The notes beneath the pieces were generated by a model. The model was not told where the DNA came from. It saw only the letters and a list, made by a program, of their open reading frames with translations, and did not search any database. From an uncultured Bacilli bacterium (GTDB taxonomy: Bacteria > Bacillota_I > Bacilli_A > RFN20 > CAG-826), in the NCBI GenBank assembly GCA_944358755.1, contig CALVRY010000052.1:1-7709 (forward strand): a stretch of DNA of 7,709 bases, read 5' to 3'. Position numbers and translations under genes: made by a program. Within the stretch, counting starts at the first letter, position 1, and each line of letters begins with the position of its first letter. This document shows positions 1-5,143 of the stretch, piece by piece.

Positions 1-158
1 GACTTTTCATTTAAAACTCTTAGAAAAGGGATATAAGCAAAAGAATTTTCGATTTTTAATTTTTATCGATGTTTTTCGCTTTTTTTCGGGAAATTTTGCA
101 TTTATTATTGATAATTTGTTTTTTACATGTTTAAATTTAAAAAAGAAGGAGTTTTATT
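1..158. other. AT-rich upstream region without an assignable gene
   Basis: I could not assign a gene to this stretch. A plus-strand frame ending with TAA at 34-36 could be the last codons of a gene entering from the left, and a minus-strand ATG at 10-8 could begin a divergent gene; neither is long enough to judge. The middle part (about 46-90) is T-rich with TCG recurring at 49-51, 66-68, 76-78 and 86-88. CGAT at 50-53 and ATCG at 65-68 form a small inverted repeat. The right end holds the probable hup promoter. Confidence 0.4.
108..136 (+). promoter_or_regulatory. Candidate promoter of the HU gene
   Basis: TTGATA at 108-113 and TTAAAT at 131-136 are separated by 17 bases, and TG at 128-129 gives an extended -10. 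The -10 matches the consensus at only four of six positions. The predicted start of transcription (about 143) would leave a leader of some 16 bases holding little more than the ribosome binding site AGAAGGAG at 144-151. The assignment rests on motif and spacing only. Confidence 0.4.
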
Positions 159-434
159 ATGAATAAAGCCGATCTCATCATTGCTGTAGCTGAAGCTTAT
201 GGCACAAGCAAAAAGGACGCTGAAAAATTTGTCGACATCTTATTTGAAGAAATCGAAAATTGTTTAGCAAGAGGGGAAGAAGTAAAGATTTCTGGTTTTG
301 GTGTTTTTCAAGTTAAAAGTAGAAAATCACGCACTGGGACAAGTCCAGTAGGCGCTCACGAAAGAATTACAATCCCTGCTACAAAGACCGTTGGTTTCAG
401 ACCAAGCAAAAATTTAAAACAAAGCATTAAATAA
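159..434 (+). CDS. hup: HU-family DNA-binding (nucleoid) protein
   Basis: This is a 91-residue histone-like protein of the HU/IHF family, which as a dimer bends and compacts DNA without strict sequence specificity. The MNKADLI start, the helical N-terminal half (about 3-38) and the GFGVF turn at 46-50 are typical. The DNA-binding beta arm covers about 52-75, and the intercalating proline is kept as Pro63. The arm tip is unusual: the family's GRNPxTGE reads as GTSPVGAHE, with Arg-Asn replaced by Thr-Ser and one residue inserted after the proline, which accounts for 91 rather than 90 residues. The start is supported by AGAAGGAG at 144-151, seven bases upstream. The gene has its own terminator at 481-517 and is probably monocistronic. 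HU-family identity is secure; DNA preference may differ from standard HU. Confidence 0.96.
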   Translation: MNKADLIIAVAEAYGTSKKDAEKFVDILFEEIENCLARGEEVKISGFGVFQVKSRKSRTGTSPVGAHERITIPATKTVGFRPSKNLKQSIK

Positions 435-455
435 TTAAAACTTTGTTTTAAAATT

Positions 456-475
456 TCTTAATTGAAAAATTAAGA
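456..475 (+). other. Perfect 8-bp hairpin with GAAA loop in the hup 3' UTR
   Basis: TCTTAATT (456-463) pairs perfectly with AATTAAGA (468-475) around a GAAA tetraloop. No T-tract follows, so it is unlikely to be the terminator itself. It may stabilise the 3' end or mark a processing site; that is inference. Confidence 0.5.
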
Positions 476-480
476 TTTGG

Positions 481-517
481 AAGCACAAATCTATTTTTTA
501 GAAATGTGCTTTTTTTA
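481..517 (+). terminator. Rho-independent terminator of hup
   Basis: AAGCACA (481-487) pairs with TGTGCTT (505-511). Inside it, TCTA (490-493) pairs with TAGA (499-502) around a five-T loop, with a 2x2 A/A internal loop between the two stems. The T-run continues to 516. It separates hup from dnaD. Confidence 0.85.
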
Positions 518-520
518 TTA

Positions 521-536
521 AAACATGTAAATGTTT
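521..536. repeat. Inverted repeat AAACAT-N4-ATGTTT upstream of dnaD
   Basis: AAACAT (521-526) and ATGTTT (531-536) are perfect inverted arms four bases apart, just upstream of the dnaD promoter region. It could be an operator or simply an AT-rich coincidence. Similar words occur near the hup promoter (ACATGTTT at 125-132) and gpsB (3125-3152). Confidence 0.35.
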
Positions 537-557
537 ATTTAGCGAACTTAAGAAATT

Positions 558-566
558 TGATAAAAT
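558..566 (+). promoter_or_regulatory. Candidate extended -10 promoter of dnaD-nth
   Basis: TG at 558-559, one base, then TAAAAT (561-566) form an extended -10 with five of six consensus bases. A convincing -35 is missing, which extended -10 promoters tolerate. The predicted +1 is about 573, only about ten bases before ATG 583 and next to GTG 574. Confidence 0.4.
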
Positions 567-582
567 TTAGTAGGTGATTTTT

Positions 583-1155
583 ATGAATTTTAACAACGCA
601 AATGCTTTAAATTTTTCTTATTTATTAATTGAATTTTATAAAAAAATTGGTTTAAACGAAGAGGAACTATCTGTAATCTTGGTTTTAGATCATTTATTAA
701 GTCAAGGAAACAATTTAACGAATTCTACAGCTTTAGCTTTGAATATGACTTATGATGAAAAAAAGATTGATGCGATTATGGCAAATCTTTACGAAAGAAA
801 ATTAATTGAAATAAATATAGTTAATGGAACAGTTAGTTTTTCAATTAATCCAATAAAAAATATACTTTATAAGAAATTTCAAGAAAGTATATTTACTGAA
901 GACGAATTAACAAAAAATAATGAATTGGAAGAAGTGAGAAGTGAAATTCTTCAAAACTTAGAAAAAATGTTTGAACGTTCCTTAACGCCTCTTGAAATTA
1001 ATCGAGTAAGCGATTGGTTAAGTGATGATCCTGACATCAACATCATTAGAGAAGCAGTTAAAGAAGGTTTTTCTAAAGGTTATCATTCAATAAATCAAGT
1101 TGATAGATCGATTGTTAGAAGAATTCGTCAAGCTGCGATGGAAAACGATAAATGA
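583..1155 (+). CDS. dnaD: DnaD-like replication initiation protein
   Basis: DnaD acts in low-GC Firmicutes with DnaA, DnaB and the helicase loader at origin remodelling and replication restart. The N-terminal half (to about residue 95) looks like the winged-helix DDBH1 domain, and about 127-185 matches the DDBH2 domain (LTPLEINRVSDWL followed by an amphipathic helix). The protein is 190 residues, shorter than the roughly 230 of B. subtilis DnaD. The usual C-terminal Tyr-x3-Ile-x3-Trp motif is degraded: its Tyr and Trp positions are not kept in NQVDRSIVRRIRQ. I chose ATG 583 because GGTGA at 573-577 is a plausible ribosome binding site; an in-frame GTG at 574 would add three residues and could serve a near-leaderless transcript. 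The gene overlaps nth by ATGA, as in the conserved dnaD-nth pair, and ends in TGA. Family is likely, exact equivalence less so. Confidence 0.85.
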   Translation: MNFNNANALNFSYLLIEFYKKIGLNEEELSVILVLDHLLSQGNNLTNSTALALNMTYDEKKIDAIMANLYERKLIEINIVNGTVSFSINPIKNILYKKFQESIFTEDELTKNNELEEVRSEILQNLEKMFERSLTPLEINRVSDWLSDDPDINIIREAVKEGFSKGYHSINQVDRSIVRRIRQAAMENDK

Positions 1156-1787
1156 AACTTGAAGATAAAATAGTCATTATCCAAAAATATTTTGATGAAA
1201 TTTTACCTGATGTGGGGTGTGAATTAACTTATAAAAGTGATTATGGTTTTTTAATTTCAGTAATGCTAAGTGCTCAATGTACTGATAAAAAAGTCAATAA
1301 AGTTACTGAACCGTTTTTCGAAAAATACAAAAGCTTAGAAGAAATTAATGCTTTATCGCTAGAAGAGGTAGAAGAAAGCATAAAAAGTTTAGGTTTATAT
1401 AAAAATAAAGCGAAAAATTTAAAAGGTATTGTTCATGAACTTTCAACTCGATTTAATGGCAAAGTACCTAGTGACAAAAACGAATTAATGTCTCTTCCAG
1501 GGGTCGGAAATAAAACAGCAAATGTTGTTCTTGCAGAACTTTTTAAAATTCCTGAATTTCCAGTCGATACACATGTAAATCGCGTATCAAAAAGGCTAGG
1601 TTTAGCTAAAGAAAGCGATGATGTTTTAACGGTTGAAAATAAGCTTAAAAAAGAGTTTGAAAAAGAAAACTGGATTAAATTACATCATCAATTTATTCAT
1701 TTTGGAAGATATTATTGTAAAGCAATTTCACCAAGTTGTAAAACATGCAAATTGCAAGGAATTTGTTCAAAAACCCTGCAAAACTAA
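1152..1787 (+). CDS. nth: Endonuclease III (DNA glycosylase/AP lyase)
   Basis: Nth removes oxidised pyrimidines from DNA and cleaves at the abasic site in base excision repair. All signature elements are present in 211 residues, the normal family length. The helix-hairpin-helix LPGVGNKTANVV lies at 115-126 with catalytic Lys121. The catalytic aspartate is Asp139 in VDTHVNR. The 4Fe-4S cluster ligands are Cys189, Cys196, Cys199 and Cys205 with the exact C-x6-C-x2-C-x5-C spacing. The start ATG overlaps the dnaD TGA stop as ATGA; there is no strong ribosome binding site, so translation is probably coupled to dnaD. The TAA stop (1785-1787) interlocks with the stop of convergent recU, leaving no room for a terminator. 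Function is secure. Confidence 0.97.
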   Translation: MKLEDKIVIIQKYFDEILPDVGCELTYKSDYGFLISVMLSAQCTDKKVNKVTEPFFEKYKSLEEINALSLEEVEESIKSLGLYKNKAKNLKGIVHELSTRFNGKVPSDKNELMSLPGVGNKTANVVLAELFKIPEFPVDTHVNRVSKRLGLAKESDDVLTVENKLKKEFEKENWIKLHHQFIHFGRYYCKAISPSCKTCKLQGICSKTLQN

Positions 1788-1796
1788 AGTATTTTT
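1769..1796. repeat. 28-base dispersed direct repeat, copy A (nth/recU junction)
   Basis: Positions 1769-1796 match 2649-2676 in the same orientation at 26 of 28 bases; the two differences are at 1774 and 1789. The shared exact core is CCTGCAAAACTAAA. This copy covers both interlocked stop codons. I see no hairpin that would make it a terminator. Confidence 0.5.
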
Positions 1797-2326
1797 TCTA
1801 AAACAGCAAGATAATCAAGTGGAGGAATAAGTCCTCTTTTTATTTCGTGTCCGTGTTTTTCAATATATGAAAGAGGTATACTTTTTCGTTCATTATTTTG
1901 AAGAAATTCAATTAAATCTCTGCACATTAAAAGGTAATATTTTTCAAGCAAACTAAAAGAAATTATAAGAAAAGAAATTCCTCCATTTTTAACAACATTT
2001 TTAATATGAAAAAGTTGATTTTCTTGTAAATTATTTAATGGAAATGAGGTTTTTGAATTGGTTTCTTTAGCTTCAAAATCAATATATTTTCCTTTATATA
2101 CGCCATTATAATCGGTAGATGAACTTTCTTCAAAATAGGCTTCAGTAATTTTTTTATTTTGACATTTTACGACTTTTATTGGAGTTGGACGCTTAGAAAT
2201 TAAAGCGATATCGTGAATTTTATAGTATTCATTTGTTTCGTTTAACTCTTTTTCAAGTTCCATTCCTCGATTTTGGTAATTAACCAACTCGTTATTTTCG
2301 TTAATTTTGTATTTTAACTTAATCAT
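1784..2326 (-). CDS. recU: RecU-type Holliday junction resolvase
   Basis: RecU binds and cleaves four-way junctions in recombinational repair and chromosome segregation in Firmicutes and modulates RecA. The 180-residue product matches the family along its length: NRGMELEKELNETNEYY at 19-35, KRPTP at 45-49, and the catalytic block TDYNGVYKGKYIDFEAKET at 71-89. By family alignment, the metal-binding and catalytic residues are Asp72, Glu85 and Lys87 (Asp88, Glu101 and Lys103 in B. subtilis), and the PLDYL segment near the end is typical. It follows the exonuclease gene with an ATGA overlap; GAGGA at 2337-2333 on the minus strand is its ribosome binding site. It stops with TAG interlocked with the nth stop. 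In B. subtilis recU pairs with ponA and converges on dnaD-nth; here ponA is absent and an exonuclease lies upstream instead. Confidence 0.97.
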   Translation of the reverse strand: MIKLKYKINENNELVNYQNRGMELEKELNETNEYYKIHDIALISKRPTPIKVVKCQNKKITEAYFEESSSTDYNGVYKGKYIDFEAKETNSKTSFPLNNLQENQLFHIKNVVKNGGISFLIISFSLLEKYYLLMCRDLIEFLQNNERKSIPLSYIEKHGHEIKRGLIPPLDYLAVLEKIL

Positions 2327-3048
2327 TTTAAGTCCTCGTTGATAAATTCGTAAAATTCATCGAGTGTTACTGATTTATTTTTAACAAGTCGATTTAATAC
2401 TTTTTGAACAGGTCCATAAAGATGAGGATTATGGGTAAGAACTTTTAAATATTCTTCTTTAACGATATTTTTATGAGATAAAAATCCTTTATATAACAGT
2501 AATAAATTCATCGCATCACTAAGTGGATCGTGAAGTGGTTCAACTGGAGTAATATTAAAAATCTTTAAAGCATTAGTAAGTGATAAGGTTTGATTTTTTT
2601 CATTTCTCATATAACGATGAATTAAGTTAGAAAAGTCTGTATTTTTTGAAAAAACCTGCAAAACTAAATTATTTTTGAGTAAATTCTCTTTTTGTGCCAT
2701 GGAATGAAGTAGTCTCATGTCATAATTTCCATATGTTAAAAAGTGGGTAAAAGTTAAATCTTTACCAATGTAACTTTCTAATTTTTGAAGTGCATTTTCA
2801 AAAGAAATTCCTTTTTCTTTGAGAAGTTTATTATTTATTCCAGTCATTTTTTCAATAATTGGAGTAATTTTAGTTTCTGTATAGATATAGCATTTAAAGC
2901 CTTTGTCGTGAGACTTAATTTGCTTTTTGTTATCAAGATCAGCTTTTACTGCACCAATTGATATAATTTCTTGACTAGTTTCGGTGGCTTCAAAATCTAA
3001 AAAAACTAGTTTATTTGCGTCTTTTAAAATTTCGTTAATAATTTTCAC
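2323..3048 (-). CDS. DEDDh 3'-5' exonuclease (DnaQ/RNase T superfamily)
   Basis: The 241-residue product has the five metal and general-base residues of DEDDh exonucleases: Asp18 and Glu20 in FLDFEATE, Asp110 in YGNYD, and His173 and Asp178 in HDPLSDA. It therefore probably removes nucleotides from 3' ends; whether the substrate is DNA or RNA cannot be told. The best guess is a KapD-like or epsilon-like stand-alone exonuclease. About 55 residues follow the catalytic core without a recognised domain. The start is GTG: an in-frame TAA lies at 3054-3052, no ribosome binding site precedes it, and a consensus promoter places +1 on the GTG itself, so the message looks leaderless. It is translationally coupled to recU by ATGA, suggesting a role in DNA repair or recombination by context. 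It ends in TGA. Confidence 0.88.
   Translation of the reverse strand: MKIINEILKDANKLVFLDFEATETSQEIISIGAVKADLDNKKQIKSHDKGFKCYIYTETKITPIIEKMTGINNKLLKEKGISFENALQKLESYIGKDLTFTHFLTYGNYDMRLLHSMAQKENLLKNNLVLQVFSKNTDFSNLIHRYMRNEKNQTLSLTNALKIFNITPVEPLHDPLSDAMNLLLLYKGFLSHKNIVKEEYLKVLTHNPHLYGPVQKVLNRLVKNKSVTLDEFYEFINEDLK
2649..2676. repeat. 28-base dispersed direct repeat, copy B (inside the exonuclease gene)
   Basis: This is the second copy of the repeat at 1769-1796, offset by exactly 880 bases. Read on the minus strand it encodes part of the NLVLQVF segment of the exonuclease, in a stretch between the ExoII and ExoIII motifs. Confidence 0.5.
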
Positions 3049-3054
3049 AAATTA

Positions 3055-3083
3055 ATTATAAAAAGCAGTGTGATTTTTTTCAA
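3055..3083 (-). promoter_or_regulatory. Consensus promoter of the exonuclease-recU operon (leaderless)
   Basis: On the minus strand TTGAAA (3083-3078) and TATAAT (3060-3055) are exactly 17 bases apart. Counting seven bases from the end of the -10 puts +1 at 3048, the G of the GTG start codon. Confidence 0.75.
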
Positions 3084-3124
3084 TTTTTAGCATAAAAAAG
3101 AGGTAAAATTTATCAAAATTAACT

Positions 3125-3152
3125 ATGTTAAAATGTTTTAAAATGTTTTAAA
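3125..3152. repeat. 10-bp tandem repeat upstream of gpsB
   Basis: ATGTTTTAAA occurs at 3133-3142 and 3143-3152, preceded by a shortened copy ATGTTAAA at 3125-3132. The 10-bp period is close to one helical turn, and the array ends 16 bases before the gpsB -35. It may act as an UP-element-like or curved sequence, or as phased protein sites. Confidence 0.7.
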
Positions 3153-3168
3153 TTATCGATATATAAAG

Positions 3169-3197
3169 TTGAAAAATGCTTAATTTTCTCATATAAT
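3169..3197 (+). promoter_or_regulatory. Consensus promoter of gpsB
   Basis: TTGAAA (3169-3174) and TATAAT (3192-3197) are separated by 17 bases. The predicted +1 is about 3204, giving a leader of about 12 bases that contains only the ribosome binding site TTAGGA (3205-3210) and five further bases before ATG 3216. Confidence 0.82.
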
Positions 3198-3215
3198 AAA
3201 AAAGTTAGGAACACT

Positions 3216-3572
3216 ATGAAATTACACTTAAGTTCTCGCGATATTTTAAATAAAAAATTTAAACAAGCTCCAAACGGATATGATCCTGATGAAGTTGACA
3301 ATTTTTTAGATAAAATACTAGAAGATTATCGCAATATCGATAAAGAAATTGATGGATTAAATGCGAATATTATCTCATTAAAACGCGACAATGAAACTTT
3401 GAAAGCTTCTTTAAGAGATAAAGAACAAATTATTTCTGTTCAAAAGAGCAAAAACATCGCTTTAATGAGTAATCATCAATCTTCACTTGATAATCTTGAA
3501 CTTTTACAAAGATGTAGTGCCTACGAAAGAAAGCTTTATGAGCTTGGCGTAGATCCTAATAAAGTAAAATAA
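3216..3572 (+). CDS. gpsB: Cell division/wall synthesis adaptor GpsB (DivIVA family)
   Basis: GpsB is a small cytoplasmic coiled-coil adaptor that moves penicillin-binding proteins between septum and side wall. The 118-residue product begins with the DivIVA/GpsB lipid-binding domain (DILNKKFKQAPNGYDPDEVDNFLDKI, about 9-34, given here in words as the GYDPDEVD core at 21-28), followed by a coiled coil (about 36-75), a linker, and the short C-terminal segment NLELLQRCSAYERKLYELG that matches the trimerising end of GpsB rather than the long tail of DivIVA. Tyr22, Asp28 and Asp32 align with B. subtilis Tyr25, Asp31 and Asp35, which grip the SRxxR tail of PBP partners. Position next to rnpB and divergent from recU is the same as in B. 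subtilis. The start is fixed by TTAGGA at 3205-3210. Confidence 0.92.
   Translation: MKLHLSSRDILNKKFKQAPNGYDPDEVDNFLDKILEDYRNIDKEIDGLNANIISLKRDNETLKASLRDKEQIISVQKSKNIALMSNHQSSLDNLELLQRCSAYERKLYELGVDPNKVK
3544..3570 (+). promoter_or_regulatory. Possible rnpB promoter inside the gpsB 3' end
   Basis: TAAAAT at 3565-3570 matches a -10 at five of six positions and shares its last T with the gpsB TAA stop. TTGGCG at 3544-3549 is a four-of-six -35, but the 15-base spacer is short. The predicted +1 (about 3577) falls at the first bases of helix P1. Confidence 0.35.
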
Positions 3573-3574
3573 AT

Positions 3575-3914
3575 TTCAGTCTATGTAACCGCTGCTTGTT
3601 TATCAAGTAGAGGAAAGTCCTGGCTTGCACGGTCTGCGATGACCGTAGTGATTATGCTAGTTGAATCAATAAAACTAGGTACTCTGGAGAGAGTAACGGC
3701 GGAAATAATCTAAAAGCTTTGCTCAAGATGATTTTCCATAACGTGCCACAGTGACGATTTTGAAGGAAACTTCAAAGTGAAACGCGGTAAACCCCTTAAG
3801 TAAGAAACTCAAATTTTGGTAGAGGAAACTAGAAAAGAGAATTGAATCAATTCTAGTAAGTGGTAACACTTAGATAAATGGTTACATAAAACAGAACTAG
3901 GCTTATGGACTGAA
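3575..3914 (+). ncRNA. rnpB: RNase P RNA, Bacillus-type (class B)
   Basis: This is the catalytic RNA of RNase P, which trims the 5' leader from tRNA precursors together with the RnpA protein. The conserved blocks occur in order: GAGGAAAGTCC (3610-3620), GTGCCACAGTGACG (3743-3756), AACGCGGTAAACCCC (3781-3795), and the loop with GGT at 3818-3820 that reads the tRNA CCA end. Helix P1 closes the molecule: TTCAGTCTAT (3575-3584) pairs with ATGGACTGAA (3905-3914), ten pairs with one G-U. A P12-like hairpin has TTTGAAG (3759-3765) and CTTCAAA (3770-3776) around GAAA. The layout follows B. subtilis rnpB, hence class B. The RNA begins two bases after the gpsB stop and ends 19 bases before pgsA, without a terminator, so its 3' end is probably made by processing. 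Exact ends are inferred from P1. Confidence 0.95.
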
Positions 3915-3933
3915 CACTCACTAAGGTCGAAGT

Positions 3934-4590
3934 ATGAAGAAGATTAATTTACCAACAAAAATTACTATTGCGCGAATTGCTCTTGCAACCCTATTAATTA
4001 TTTCTATTGTTGTTCTTTATCTTTGTGACCAATTTGGCGCGATAAATATCGCGCAAATTGGCAATGTCTATCTTCTTGAAGGTAAAGCGACAATCAACTG
4101 GATAATGATTATTTTGATGCTTGTGTTTTTCATCGCTTCGATGACTGACTTTTTAGATGGCTATCTTGCAAGAAAAAACAATGAAGTAACTGACCTTGGG
4201 AAATTTTTAGATCCAATTGCTGATAAAATGCTTATTAATTCGATGATGGTATTTTTAGCGCTTAACTTTGTAAGTTTAGCTGGAGACAATAAATTCCCAT
4301 TTTTCTTAGTTATTATCATGATTGTTCGCGATTTAGTTGTTGATGGACTTCGTTTTATGGTTGCCAAGAAAAATGTTGTCGTTGCCGCAAATATTTTTGG
4401 AAAACTCAAAACTGTAACTCAAATGGTTGCAATCGTTGTTGTTTTCTTAAATGGTTTTCCATTTTCTTACTTTGATTATAATTGGCCAATGTACTTACAT
4501 ATTGGAGATTGGCTATGTTATATTGCCACATTCTTTAGTGTTTTAAGTGGCATAATTTATGTAAAACAAAACATTAAACACCTATTTTAA
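3934..4590 (+). CDS. pgsA: CDP-diacylglycerol-glycerol-3-phosphate 3-phosphatidyltransferase
   Basis: PgsA joins CDP-diacylglycerol and glycerol-3-phosphate to phosphatidylglycerol phosphate, the committed step to phosphatidylglycerol and cardiolipin, in the cytoplasmic membrane. The CDP-alcohol phosphotransferase signature D-x2-D-G-x2-A-R-x8-G-x3-D-x3-D is complete: Asp72, Asp75, Gly76, Ala79, Arg80, Gly89, Asp93 and Asp97. Hydrophobic segments lie at about 15-31, 54-70, 101-115, 121-135, 159-174 and 191-209, fitting the six-helix fold; 218 residues is slightly above the usual size, with an insert of about 20 residues (32-53) after the first helix. The start follows a modest AAGG at 3923-3926. 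The gene is the first of the pgsA-cinA-recA-rny order known from Bacillus, and may rely on read-through from rnpB because no promoter is evident. PgsA is favoured over other family members by this context. Confidence 0.93.
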   Translation: MKKINLPTKITIARIALATLLIISIVVLYLCDQFGAINIAQIGNVYLLEGKATINWIMIILMLVFFIASMTDFLDGYLARKNNEVTDLGKFLDPIADKMLINSMMVFLALNFVSLAGDNKFPFFLVIIMIVRDLVVDGLRFMVAKKNVVVAANIFGKLKTVTQMVAIVVVFLNGFPFSYFDYNWPMYLHIGDWLCYIATFFSVLSGIIYVKQNIKHLF

Positions 4591-4600
4591 GGAGGGAATT

Positions 4601-5065
4601 ATGAATAACGCGCAAAAATTAATCGAAAGATTAACCGAAAAAAATCTCACTTTAGGTTCTGTCGAAAGTTTCACTGGTGGACTTTTTGCAAAAAAAGTTA
4701 CTGATGTAAGTGGAGCAAGTAAAGCATTTAAAGGTGCTTTAGTTACTTATTCAAAAGAACTTAAAGAATCATTACTTGGCATTCCTGCTTCATTTATTGA
4801 AGAACATGGAGTTGTTAGTTATGAAGTTTGTCAACAAATGGCTATTAAAGGTAAGAAAGTCTTAGGAGTTGACGTTTGTGTTGCTTTCACAGGAAATGCA
4901 GGCCCAGAAGTCAGCGAAGATGGCGGAGAAGTTGGCGAAGTTTATATCGCTGTCTGCTATGCTGGTCAAGTTTGGCCAATTCCTCTACATTTAGAACTCG
5001 GTAGAGAAGGCAATAGAGAATACGCAGTTGAGGCTGCTTTAACAGCACTTTTAAATATCATTTAA
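4601..5065 (+). CDS. Stand-alone CinA C-terminal domain (PncC-type NMN amidase)
   Basis: The 154-residue product is the CinA C-terminal domain alone; PncC-type members of this family hydrolyse nicotinamide mononucleotide to nicotinate mononucleotide in pyridine nucleotide recycling. Key elements are present: ESFTGG at 22-27 with Ser23 as the likely catalytic serine, YSKELKESLLGIP at 50-62, GVVS at 70-73, and TGNAGP at 97-102. The family's usual ESCTGG and TGIAGP are slightly varied. The N-terminal MoaB-like domain of full-length CinA (about 410 residues in total) is missing, and the strong ribosome binding site GGAGGG at 4591-4596, abutting the pgsA stop, shows that the short form is the intended product rather than a fragment. 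Location directly before recA is the conserved cinA position. Amidase activity is inferred from the family. Confidence 0.9.
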   Translation: MNNAQKLIERLTEKNLTLGSVESFTGGLFAKKVTDVSGASKAFKGALVTYSKELKESLLGIPASFIEEHGVVSYEVCQQMAIKGKKVLGVDVCVAFTGNAGPEVSEDGGEVGEVYIAVCYAGQVWPIPLHLELGREGNREYAVEAALTALLNII

Positions 5066-5095
5066 AAAAAATTTCAAATTTTTAAAAATTTTTTT
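5065..5095 (+). terminator. Weak all-A/T hairpin after the cinA-type gene
   Basis: AAAAAAATTT (5065-5074) can pair with AAATTTTTTT (5086-5095) across an 11-base loop. The stem contains no G-C pair, so it would be a poor terminator; it may only attenuate read-through into recA. Possibly just composition. Confidence 0.25.
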
Positions 5096-5143
5096 AACAT
5101 TTTTGTGATTGATAGCGTTCGTACTATATGAAAGGAGTTTTTT

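Noticed and set aside
2..166. Open plus-strand frame, Phe/Leu-rich, running into the HU start
   Set aside because: It follows from T-rich composition; it covers the probable promoter and ribosome binding site of hup and has no recognisable protein signature.
1746..1756. Palindrome TGCAAATTGCA near the nth end as a terminator
   Set aside because: The arms leave a one-base loop, it lies in the cluster-coding region of nth, and no T-tract follows.
1633..1830. A second plus-strand frame overlapping the nth 3' end
   Set aside because: The frame of nth carries all four cluster cysteines, so the overlapping lysine-rich frame is incidental; its tail also runs antisense into recU.
3125..3151. Eight-codon mini reading frame (ATG to TAA) upstream of gpsB
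   Set aside because: It consists of the tandem repeat itself, and the nearest AGAGGT is about 20 bases upstream, too far for a normal ribosome binding site.
4161..4409. A minus-strand reading frame of 82 codons
   Set aside because: It is antisense to the catalytic part of pgsA, with no plausible start signal.
5108..5121. LexA/SOS box before recA
   Set aside because: Only the right half GTTCG matches; the left half reads ATTGA instead of CGAAC.
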